From Paenibacillus sp. (GTDB lineage: Bacteria; Bacillota; Bacilli; Paenibacillales; Paenibacillaceae): a DNA stretch of 40,057 nucleotides. Location: positions 1 through 40,057 of the forward strand of contig JAFWEX010000045.1 of the NCBI GenBank assembly GCA_017512705.1, written 5' to 3'. The notes below the pieces were generated by a model, which saw nothing but the letters and a program-made list of their open reading frames with translations, searched no databases and had not been told where the DNA came from. The position numbers and the translations under genes are program-made. How positions within the stretch are numbered: the stretch's first letter is position 1; each line of letters starts with the position of its first letter. This document shows positions 32,205 through 40,057 of this stretch, piece after piece.

Positions 32205-33083
32205 ATGAGTACATCTTCCGAGTCCGATCAACTGCCTGAGCAGAAGAAGGGCGACTTGAATTGGACTGAAAAAAAGAAACCTGCTGATAAGCATTCCTCT
32301 CTGCGTTTGCAGATTTGGGAGACACCGCTTATGCGCCGTGGAAGCAGCGTGCTTGACGCTTTTGCATGGGAAGAAGTCATGTGTAGACGGGTAGGAGCAG
32401 GCCATCTACCTGTTGCTCATATATGGCGGCATCCAGACGCCTTCGTGGCTGGGTTGCGTGACCGCAGGTTGCCGCGCGCAGTCGAAGCGATGGAGCGCAT
32501 CCGAGGTAAGGGGACAGCGGTCTGTGTGCGACCTTCTGGTGGTGCCGCAGTTCCACTGAATCCGGGAGTAGTGAATGTGTCACTGATCTTGCCCAATCCA
32601 GAACATGCAATGAATATCCATGATGATTTTCGAGAGATGGCCTCGATTATTGCAGAGTCTTTAACTCCTTGGTCAGCTCAGGCGAAGACCGGGGAAGTAC
32701 AGGGTGCCTTCTGCCCTGGAGATTATGATGTTAGCGTGGGTGGACTGAAATTCTGCGGTATTGCCCAGCGGCGGCAGGCCAAAGCCTATATTATAACGGC
32801 GTTTATCATTGTAGAAGGTCAGGGAGACAAGCTTGCTACGGACGTACGCAGATTCTATGAAGAAGCTTCGGACGGAATAGCCGAAGGATATCCTGAGGTA
32901 AACCCCGGGACAATGGCAAGTTTGCAGGAGGTAGCAGACGTGCCGTCTACTGCATCATATACAGCTTCACTGGTGCGTACACTGCGCAAGCGATATCCTT
33001 ATGCAGAGACCGAGCGAGCGCTCACTGTTGGCTCGGATGAAGTGAGGCTGACGGCAGAGCAGATGAAGCTGCGATATGATTGA
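32205..33083 (+). CDS. lipL: Octanoyl-[GcvH]:protein N-octanoyltransferase LipL
   Basis: A 292-residue amidotransferase of the LplA/LipB superfamily. In Bacilli, LipL moves octanoyl groups from GcvH to the E2 subunits of 2-oxoacid dehydrogenases on the way to lipoate. The catalytic Cys is in GAFCPGDYDVSVGGLKFCG, with the conserved Lys in the same stretch and IAQRRQ after it. VRPSGGAAVPLNPGVVNVSL is the substrate pocket. The polar N-terminal 30 residues look extra. GGAGGT lies 8 bases before this ATG; a GTG one codon earlier is also possible. No terminator follows before the next small gene, which has its own promoter. Confidence 0.88.
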   Translation: MSTSSESDQLPEQKKGDLNWTEKKKPADKHSSLRLQIWETPLMRRGSSVLDAFAWEEVMCRRVGAGHLPVAHIWRHPDAFVAGLRDRRLPRAVEAMERIRGKGTAVCVRPSGGAAVPLNPGVVNVSLILPNPEHAMNIHDDFREMASIIAESLTPWSAQAKTGEVQGAFCPGDYDVSVGGLKFCGIAQRRQAKAYIITAFIIVEGQGDKLATDVRRFYEEASDGIAEGYPEVNPGTMASLQEVADVPSTASYTASLVRTLRKRYPYAETERALTVGSDEVRLTAEQMKLRYD

Positions 33084-33100
33084 GTTCTTTTTTAATGGGC

Positions 33101-33129
33101 TTGGAATTGGGTAACAGAGATGGTATGAT
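33101..33129 (+). promoter_or_regulatory. Extended -10 promoter of the 74-residue protein gene
   Basis: TTGGAA (33101-33106) and TATGAT (33124-33129) with a 17-base spacer. The -10 is preceded by TGG, an extended -10 element. Confidence 0.75.
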
Positions 33130-33154
33130 GTGATTTCGGAAGGAGAGGATTAGA

Positions 33155-33379
33155 GTGGAAACATTGAGATATACATACCTGTATGAAGTCATTTCGACAG
33201 GTGAAACATCAGAGTTCAGCCAAATGGCAACAAGTAAGGAAGAGGCGGCGGCCCTGATTGTGGCGCGTATTGCCGATCTGGAGTTCACAGAAGAGTCCGA
33301 CATCAAACTCGGCGATCTGATTGCGATTAGCAAACAGGTTGGCGACAACTATGTAGCATGTGAGGGCTGTGCTTCTTAG
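33155..33379 (+). CDS. Small uncharacterised acidic protein
   Basis: A 74-residue protein that I do not recognise. The order is a strand (LRYTYLYEVIS), a turn, a helix (SKEEAAALIVARIADL), acidic residues, then a strand (GDLIAISKQ) and a C-terminal CEGCAS with two cysteines three apart, which might bind metal or form a disulfide. The GTG start has GGAAGGAGAG upstream. It has its own extended -10 promoter and a terminator at 33409, so it is a real, separately expressed gene. Confidence 0.78.
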   Translation: METLRYTYLYEVISTGETSEFSQMATSKEEAAALIVARIADLEFTEESDIKLGDLIAISKQVGDNYVACEGCAS

Positions 33380-33408
33380 CATAAGTATGACGTATATATG
33401 TGGGTTTG

Positions 33409-33450
33409 AAGAGATATCGATCAGTCATGGACTGTAGATATCTCTTTTTT
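33409..33450 (+). terminator. Terminator of the 74-residue protein gene
   Basis: AAGAGATATC and GATATCTCTT are exact reverse complements, with an inner CAGT/ACTG, followed by six T. Confidence 0.9.
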
Positions 33451-33492
33451 GTATATGAGCGTATTTGGTTATGCGACTTGCCGGGTAGGTGC

Positions 33493-34785
33493 TTAGTAGG
33501 GTGGCCACAGTAGCTTGCGAGCAGTTTCATACCGTTCAGCCACAGCAGGCCAGTAGACGACATTCCACCAGTCTTCGATGTACTTTTTGCGCTCGTTCTG
33601 ATGTTTGAGATAGTAGGCATGTTCCCATACATCCAGCGGGAGGAGCGGAACGATATCCGATTGAGAAAGGTTCTGATGTTTTTCGGCCTGTAAAATTTCC
33701 AAACGATGTGCTCTCGGGCTCCAGACCAGCATTGCCCAGCCACTACCCTCCACCTTGTTGGCCGCTTCAGTGAATTGATTCTTGAATGCTTCATAGCTGC
33801 CAAAATCACGTTTGATCTGCTCTGCAAGCATGCCGGTAGGTTTACCCCCACCTGCTGGATTCATAATCGTCCAGAAAATGGTGTGGAGATAATGCCCAGC
33901 GCCGTTAAAGGCAAGTTCGCGCTCCCAATGTTTAACGAGTTCAAAATTATTCTTCTTTCGAGATTCAGCCAGTTTCTTCTCTGCAACATTTAATCCATCC
34001 ACATAAGACTGGTGGTGCTTGTCATGATGGATGCGCATCGTCAGTGCGTCAATATGTGGCTCCAGCGCATTATAGGCGTAGGGGAGGGGAGGAAGCGTAT
34101 GTCCACCAATGGGGACGGGTCTTTCTTTTACCGGAGGAGAGGTGAGCGTAGATTCAGCTGGAGCTGTCTCGCCGATTGAATGCTGGAGTGCTGCAGATTG
34201 CATCTGTGCTGAAGCAGTTGGAGAAGCTTTCGTATTAACTGCAGCTGGAGCTTGTGATTCGCTCGCTTCATGCCGGACAGCTTGATTGCCTGCTGTGGCC
34301 GTGCTGTGCAGTGCGTTTTCCAGCAGTGTGGATAATGGTGAATCTAAGTCCCGCAAAATGCCTGGCTGACTTAACGTATCTAATACCCCCAGGAAATACT
34401 CGGATTCACGGATGGCATGCAGAATGAAGGTTTGAGCCAGCGGGGCTGCCTGCACAGCCGCGCTTTGCTCTAGCATGATGTACAACTGTTTAATAAACTC
34501 TCTGGATTGATGCTGTGCTGCAGCGACAAGTTGATCAATACAACGCATCATATAAGGGGCGGGTGGCTGGGTTGCTGGCAAGAGCTGTTTTAAGAGTTGA
34601 TTCGCCGTTCGCTCACTATGGGCAAAAGCAGCTTCCCATTCTTCCAGTAGTTTAACGTAAGACGGCTCCAGGTCAGGAACCAGTGCACGAATAATGAGCG
34701 TATGTTCTTTCTCCTGCTCTTTCCAGAACCGGATTTCTTCCAGGGTGCGCAGGGGAAGCAGACGGCCGTATCCATCACAATTCAT
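33493..34785 (-). CDS. Fe/Mn superoxide dismutase with N-terminal helical (DUF2935-like) domain
   Basis: A 430-residue protein. Residues 15-150 form a helical bundle whose start (EEIRFWKEQEKEHTLIIRAL) resembles DUF2935, a family of ferritin-like shape. About 155-222 is a low-complexity Ala/Ser/Thr/Pro/Gln linker. Residues 228-430 form a full SOD: H253, H301, D385 and H389 are the metal ligands, and Y261 the second-sphere Tyr. GAGHYLHTIFW and KHQNLSQSD differ from the sodA at 25485 and match the SodF-like branch, so the metal could be Fe or Mn. No signal peptide is seen. GGAGGT lies 9 bases before the ATG; the frame extends 7 codons further upstream without a better site. Confidence 0.9.
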   Translation of the reverse strand: MNCDGYGRLLPLRTLEEIRFWKEQEKEHTLIIRALVPDLEPSYVKLLEEWEAAFAHSERTANQLLKQLLPATQPPAPYMMRCIDQLVAAAQHQSREFIKQLYIMLEQSAAVQAAPLAQTFILHAIRESEYFLGVLDTLSQPGILRDLDSPLSTLLENALHSTATAGNQAVRHEASESQAPAAVNTKASPTASAQMQSAALQHSIGETAPAESTLTSPPVKERPVPIGGHTLPPLPYAYNALEPHIDALTMRIHHDKHHQSYVDGLNVAEKKLAESRKKNNFELVKHWERELAFNGAGHYLHTIFWTIMNPAGGGKPTGMLAEQIKRDFGSYEAFKNQFTEAANKVEGSGWAMLVWSPRAHRLEILQAEKHQNLSQSDIVPLLPLDVWEHAYYLKHQNERKKYIEDWWNVVYWPAVAERYETARKLLWPPY

Positions 34786-34929
34786 GTACGTTGAACCTCC
34801 GATCATTCGGTTACTTTTTTAGTAGAACACAACATTCAAGAGGGAAGCTAACACACTTACGCAGTCTTCGTTCCATTATCTATGCATGGTCTCAACAGTG
34901 TATTCTTGAGGTGTATTGTCCTATGTATA

Positions 34930-34955
34930 TAAAAAAAGAGCCCCGGAGGGCTCTA
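34930..34955 (-). terminator. Terminator of the hydrolase gene
   Basis: On the minus strand AGAGCCC pairs with GGGCTCT (three-base loop region CTCC/TCC), followed by seven T. It lies about 50 bases after the stop of the hydrolase gene. Confidence 0.9.
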
Positions 34956-35007
34956 AATATATTGTAACGACGATTCACACGAAAATTATTGAGAAAATGT
35001 ATTTCGA

Positions 35008-36033
35008 TTAAAACTGCACGTTATTTGGCACATCGTCGTCATCACTCGTATCTGTTACATGACTAAGGAACGTCGAGACACGCCGCAGATATTCTTTGGG
35101 ATGCTCCCGGAAGATCAATTCATGATGCGCGTCTTGCACAATCCATTGATCGGAATAAGGATTCGTCTGATTGGCTGCAAGAAGCTCGGCAATCGGGTAA
35201 GGTGCTTTCTCGTCCTGAGTACCGTGAATGAAGAAGATCGGGAATGGATAGTCTTTTTTCTTCACTTCCTGATATGGGATCTGTTGCAGACCTGTACCGT
35301 TCAATACCGGGAAGAGTAGCTCCATAATCTCCAACGTAGGCTGACGCGGTAGGTTAATCTGATTATGAATGTTGTGGTAGAGCGTATCTGGTTCCAGCAG
35401 GAAGGTGCTATCCAGAATCATCGCGTTCACTTCATTCGTCAACAGTCCGGTCTGTAGAGCAGTTCCCGCTCCCATGGAGAAGCCCCAGACGACCAGTTCT
35501 TGTGCACCACGCTGCTTGGCAAACTGAATGGCTCCTAGTAATTGTTGTGACTCAGCTTTACCTCCAGTAGCCACAGCTTTGTTCACCTGGGAGGCGAAGC
35601 CGTAATCGAACATAACAACATTAAAGCCAAGTTGATGTGCATAATGGGCCAGATCATACACAGGTACCCAGGTTTCCTCACGATTCGCCCCGTAGCCATG
35701 ACTGAAGATAATCGTTTTGGCAGTATCATTGCTAGCAGGAATGTACCAGCCTTGCATTGTGCGGCTGCCGTCTGCTGCGGGGAAGGTAATGTCTTCGTAT
35801 TTCATATTTTTGGCCTGCATCGGATTGGAAAATACCGGTGCGACCGTAGGATTCGATAACACCCATGCAATATAACCATGCAAGGCGATAAAACAAAACA
35901 ACAGAAAAAATACAACGGAGAGCAGCAACGCTACGATAATATGCTTGAACCGAATCAACCTCGGTGATAATGAAGTGGGCAGATCGGACACTTTGGTATG
36001 CAGCGGGGCATCGCTCTGGGATGTCGGATACAT
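35008..36033 (-). CDS. Membrane-anchored alpha/beta hydrolase
   Basis: A 341-residue serine hydrolase-fold protein with one membrane span (about 31-55) after a 30-residue N-terminus. The catalytic domain is therefore probably outside the membrane. The triad is nucleophile S186 in GFSMG, D274 in GTQDEKAP, and H303 or H304 in QDAHHELIF. SHGYGANREE is the oxyanion region. It resembles B. subtilis YqkD/YfhM-like hydrolases, with unknown substrate. The C-terminus ends in an acidic tail (DTSDDDD). AAAGGAGGGG lies 5 bases before the ATG. It is a single gene with its own terminator, diverging from the IclR gene. Confidence 0.88.
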   Translation of the reverse strand: MYPTSQSDAPLHTKVSDLPTSLSPRLIRFKHIIVALLLSVVFFLLFCFIALHGYIAWVLSNPTVAPVFSNPMQAKNMKYEDITFPAADGSRTMQGWYIPASNDTAKTIIFSHGYGANREETWVPVYDLAHYAHQLGFNVVMFDYGFASQVNKAVATGGKAESQQLLGAIQFAKQRGAQELVVWGFSMGAGTALQTGLLTNEVNAMILDSTFLLEPDTLYHNIHNQINLPRQPTLEIMELLFPVLNGTGLQQIPYQEVKKKDYPFPIFFIHGTQDEKAPYPIAELLAANQTNPYSDQWIVQDAHHELIFREHPKEYLRRVSTFLSHVTDTSDDDDVPNNVQF

Positions 36034-36218
36034 GCACGCCCCTCCTTTAAATTTCGGTTAAAAATAAAGCTGGCCGAAGATAACAACGGTGGAAATAGAA
36101 CAATTGAAAACATCCTATTTATTGGGATGATACCCTGATTCTATAGTCATGATTAGTTGTTATATCTGAAAGGATTCCTGTCTTTATCGTATGTGCCAAT
36201 ATAGTCAAAGTCAATGGA

Positions 36219-36248
36219 TTGAGCGCATTTGTTACGTAATTGTTATAT
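36219..36248 (+). promoter_or_regulatory. Possible upstream promoter in the hydrolase-IclR intergenic region
   Basis: TTGAGC (36219-36224) and TTATAT (36243-36248) with an 18-base spacer. It would give a leader that carries the 14-codon ORF at 36307. Confidence 0.4.
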
Positions 36249-36306
36249 AGTACTTTAGATGGATAGTTAACTTTTCCATTGTGTGCAAATTACAGGAGGT
36301 TTTGTC

Positions 36307-36351
36307 GTGAAAAGTAGACAGGCCTGTTCGTTTTTTCATTTACATAAATAG
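36307..36351 (+). CDS. Possible 14-codon leader peptide
   Basis: GTG 36307 has AGGAGGT ending 6 bases upstream, the best ribosome binding site in this gap, and encodes MKSRQACSFFHLHK before TAG. A perfect 10-base palindrome, ACAGGCCTGT (36318-36327), lies inside. It precedes the IclR promoter. It may be a leader peptide or chance. Confidence 0.3.
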   Translation: MKSRQACSFFHLHK

Positions 36352-36361
36352 CTCTATCAGG

Positions 36362-36390
36362 TTTACATATGAGACCGTTTCTCATATAAT
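36362..36390 (+). promoter_or_regulatory. Promoter of the IclR gene with embedded palindrome
   Basis: TTTACA (36362-36367) and TATAAT (36385-36390) with a 17-base spacer. A perfect 8-5-8 palindrome, ATATGAGA-CCGTT-TCTCATAT (36367-36387), fills the spacer and enters the -10. Confidence 0.8.
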
Positions 36391-36402
36391 TTATGTAACC
36401 AA

Positions 36403-36419
36403 GTTTCATGTGATGAAAC
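36403..36419. promoter_or_regulatory. Second palindromic operator upstream of the IclR gene
   Basis: GTTTCATGTGATGAAAC is a perfect 7-3-7 palindrome just after the predicted transcription start. It shares the half-site GTTTC-AT with the promoter palindrome, which suits an IclR-family autorepressor. Confidence 0.7.
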
Positions 36420-36438
36420 ATGAGGAGGGCATTATGCC

Positions 36439-37188
36439 ATGGGTGTGGAAGACCGCAAGTTAACCGTCCGAGCTGTTGAACGGGCGCTAGATATATTATT
36501 ATGTTTTACCTCGCGTAGTGATCTGGGACTCACTGAAATTGCCAGCCAGATCGGTCTTCACAAAAGTACGGTACATCGATTGATGGTTACGCTGGAGGAC
36601 AAGGGCTTTGTTATACGCGATGCAGCAACCGAAAAGTATCGACTCGGTATACGCATCTGGGAACTGTCTGCTCATATGTCCCGTAGCGATGATCCTGCGA
36701 TTCTGTTGCTGCCCGCGATGGAGCGGCTACGGGATCGTTTGGGCGAAACGGTAAGCCTCTACCTCCGTGACGGTGGTGAGCGGATTCGAATCCAAGCCGT
36801 GCAGAGTGATCAGGCTATACGCCGGGTTGCCCCTGTGGGCGTCAGACTGCCGCTTTCTGTAGGGGCCTCCAGCAAAGTGCTGATGGCATTTGCTGCCGAG
36901 GAGGATCGGGAGGAGCTGATGAACGGCCCGGAGTGGCCTGTATTTATCGATCCGGCAGTATATCTGGCTCAGATGGAGGACATTCGGGCAAGTGGTTATG
37001 CAACTAGCTATGAAGAACGTGAGCCAGGAGCCGCCGCTGTATCCGTGCCGATTATGGATCGAAGAGGTAACATTGCGGCAGCACTTTCCGTGTCTGGACC
37101 TGTCAGCAGGCTCTCGCAAGAGACTTTGCATGAATACGCACCTGTATTGAAAGAAGCTGCTACACAGATGGGACTTATGCTGCCATAA
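36439..37188 (+). CDS. IclR-family transcriptional regulator
   Basis: A 249-residue regulator. Residues 8-70 form the winged helix (VRAVERALDILLCF, LTEIASQIGLHKSTVHRLMV), and 85-249 the effector-binding domain (GETVSLYLRDGGERI, LPLSVGASSKVLMAF, GYATSYEEREPGAAAVSVPI). The family senses small metabolites and often controls catabolic or stress genes. Neither neighbour (a hydrolase, thiC) is an obvious target. Two perfect palindromes over and after its own promoter suggest autoregulation. The ATG follows GAGGAGGG. Confidence 0.9.
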   Translation: MGVEDRKLTVRAVERALDILLCFTSRSDLGLTEIASQIGLHKSTVHRLMVTLEDKGFVIRDAATEKYRLGIRIWELSAHMSRSDDPAILLLPAMERLRDRLGETVSLYLRDGGERIRIQAVQSDQAIRRVAPVGVRLPLSVGASSKVLMAFAAEEDREELMNGPEWPVFIDPAVYLAQMEDIRASGYATSYEEREPGAAAVSVPIMDRRGNIAAALSVSGPVSRLSQETLHEYAPVLKEAATQMGLMLP

Positions 37189-37341
37189 GGGCTGATCTTA
37201 GCTTGTACAGAGTTAATCCTCTGGAATATTAAGGTTGTATTTATGTTCAGATTAAGCTACTCTGTAATGGACGACCAGCGAGGTCGGTTGAATGTTATAT
37301 GTTAAGTTGAACAGCGACTTGGAAGTCGCAATACGTTTACG

Positions 37342-37438
37342 TTACTGGGGGAGTCCGAATTGTCCGGACTGAGACGGGATCGCATGAGATTCTGGACCCT
37401 TTGCACCTGATCTGGATCATACCAGCGTAGGGAAGTAA
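37342..37438 (+). promoter_or_regulatory. TPP (THI-element) riboswitch of thiC
   Basis: The two conserved blocks are present: GGGGGAGTCC...GGACTGAGACGGGAT and ACCCTTTGCACCTGATCTGG, then ATCATACCAGCGTAGGGAA. The P1 stem is TTACT (37342) with AGTAA (37434). Thiamine pyrophosphate binding should favour the terminator at 37536. The stretch 37189-37341 before it contains small hairpins (CGACC/GGTCG at 37272, GCGACT/AGTCGC at 37314) and no clear promoter. Confidence 0.96.
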
Positions 37439-37535
37439 TCGGCCATATGACCACAGACACCACAGACGTTAACCGGAGCTAATCGTTGCTGATATGCAGC
37501 AGATTAACGAGGTTGCGTGTATGGTGATGGACATG

Positions 37536-37563
37536 AGTCGGTTCCTTCGGAACCGGCTTTTTT
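37536..37563 (+). terminator. Riboswitch-controlled terminator
   Basis: AGTCGGTTC pairs with GAACCGGCT around CTTCG, followed by six T. It lies 98 bases after the TPP aptamer and more than 330 bases before thiC, and is the natural expression platform. Confidence 0.88.
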
Positions 37564-39715
<2,152 letters not shown>

Positions 39716-39717
39716 TA

Positions 39718-39861
39718 CTAATCAATTTTGTTCCATATACGATACAAGATACCTGCAATTACAAACAATACACCATCAGACAGTCTGAGATGACCTGCAT
39801 GCAGAAGAGCGGAGCATCCCATACCCAATATGAACAAGATAAGAACATATAAAAGTTTCAT
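39718..39861 (-). CDS. Small (47-residue) membrane protein
   Basis: On the minus strand ATG 39861 is preceded by GAGGTGATT five bases away, an almost perfect ribosome binding site, and opens 47 codons ending in TAG at 39718. The peptide starts MKLLYVLILFILGMGCSALL and has a second hydrophobic segment, VLFVIAGILYRIW, near its end, with a His/Arg-containing loop between them. It should span the membrane twice. The Cys is not in a proper lipobox. It is convergent with thiC. I do not recognise it, and no homology could be tested. Confidence 0.6.
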   Translation of the reverse strand: MKLLYVLILFILGMGCSALLHAGHLRLSDGVLFVIAGILYRIWNKID

Positions 39862-39901
39862 GTATTAATCACCTCATATTTTTATATGATCTGAAAGAAA
39901 A

Positions 39902-39921
39902 GAGAACGTAGATACGTTCTC
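39902..39921. repeat. Perfect 20-base palindrome beside a possible IS end
   Basis: GAGAACGTA-GA-TACGTTCTC is a perfect 9-2-9 inverted repeat. It directly abuts the sequence CAGGCTGTCGAGAAAGT that looks like an insertion-sequence end. It could be a terminator remnant, a regulator site or a preferred insertion target. Confidence 0.6.
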
Positions 39922-40057
39922 AGGCTGTCGAGAAAGTATCGGCAGCTATTTTTATACGCACTTATTTCAACACGGCACCGCGTTAATGTTGTATAATATA
40001 AGTAATAAACTAGATCGGGATGGTGTCTTTACATGCTACGTTCAAAACAGGAAAAGC
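39922..40057 (+). mobile_element. Probable left end of an IS1182-like insertion sequence, truncated by the window
   Basis: AGGCTGTCGAGAAAGT (39922-39937) resembles terminal repeats of IS1182-type elements as I remember them. A short non-coding stretch with TATAAT (39992-39997) follows, then an ATG at 40033. The opposite end lies outside the window, so the call is an inference. Confidence 0.4.
40033..40057 (+). CDS. Start of a truncated CDS, possibly a transposase
   Basis: ATG 40033 begins a frame reading MLRSKQEK to the window edge (8 codons). GGGATGGTG about 10 bases upstream may be the ribosome binding site, and TATAAT lies about 35 bases upstream. The basic, Lys/Gln-rich opening suits IS1182-type transposases, but eight residues cannot prove it. 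Confidence 0.45.

Overview
The window reads as chromosome of a low-to-moderate GC, endospore-forming Firmicute, most likely Paenibacillus. This is inferred from strong AGGAGG-type ribosome binding sites with GTG and TTG starts, and from a gene set typical of that group: EcsAB, a KinB-like kinase, bacilliredoxin (hence bacillithiol chemistry), LipL, YneF, a SipT-like signal peptidase, CadC/CadA and a TPP riboswitch before thiC. No sequence search was possible, so the genus is an inference.

Layout. Positions 1-177 hold the end of an rRNA operon (5S rRNA and its terminator). From 374 to 9780 come a YfkO-type nitroreductase, an ArsR regulator (apparently leaderless) with a flavin-dependent luciferase-like oxidoreductase, an AI-2E family transporter, a divergent cadC/cadA-like zinc/cadmium efflux unit with its own promoter and operator, an SdpI-family membrane protein and an aldehyde dehydrogenase. 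From 10055 to 18372 come a MerR-TipAS drug-type regulator, free methionine sulfoxide reductase, two uncharacterised small proteins, a GNAT plus 14-TM drug exporter plus membrane protein cluster, an MhqR-like MarR repressor and ecsAB. From 18462 to 27046 come an HI0933-type flavoprotein, an orphan sporulation-type histidine kinase, bacilliredoxin, nadE, acpS, mutY, sodA and a GNAT. From 27237 to 33450 come signal peptidase I, a QueG fused to a DNA alkyltransferase, a degenerate HD-GYP protein, yneF, folE, lipL and a small protein. From 33493 to the end come a second SOD fused to a helical domain, a membrane-anchored hydrolase, an IclR regulator, the TPP-riboswitch-controlled thiC, a small membrane protein that overlaps no other gene, and what looks like the left end of an insertion sequence cut by the window edge.

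Many genes here deal with redox, thiol, electrophile or metal stress (nitroreductase, CadA, fRMsr, MhqR-like repressor, bacilliredoxin, two SODs, MutY, alkyltransferase) and with cofactors (NAD, lipoate, pterin/queuosine, thiamine). They are mostly single genes bounded by strong terminators rather than one pathway. I see no CRISPR array, prophage or obvious defence island. The most unusual items are the QueG-alkyltransferase fusion, the SOD fusion, the leaderless ArsR gene, the symmetric operator layout at cadC/cadA, the long unexplained thiC leader, and the unlisted 47-residue membrane protein beside a possible IS end.
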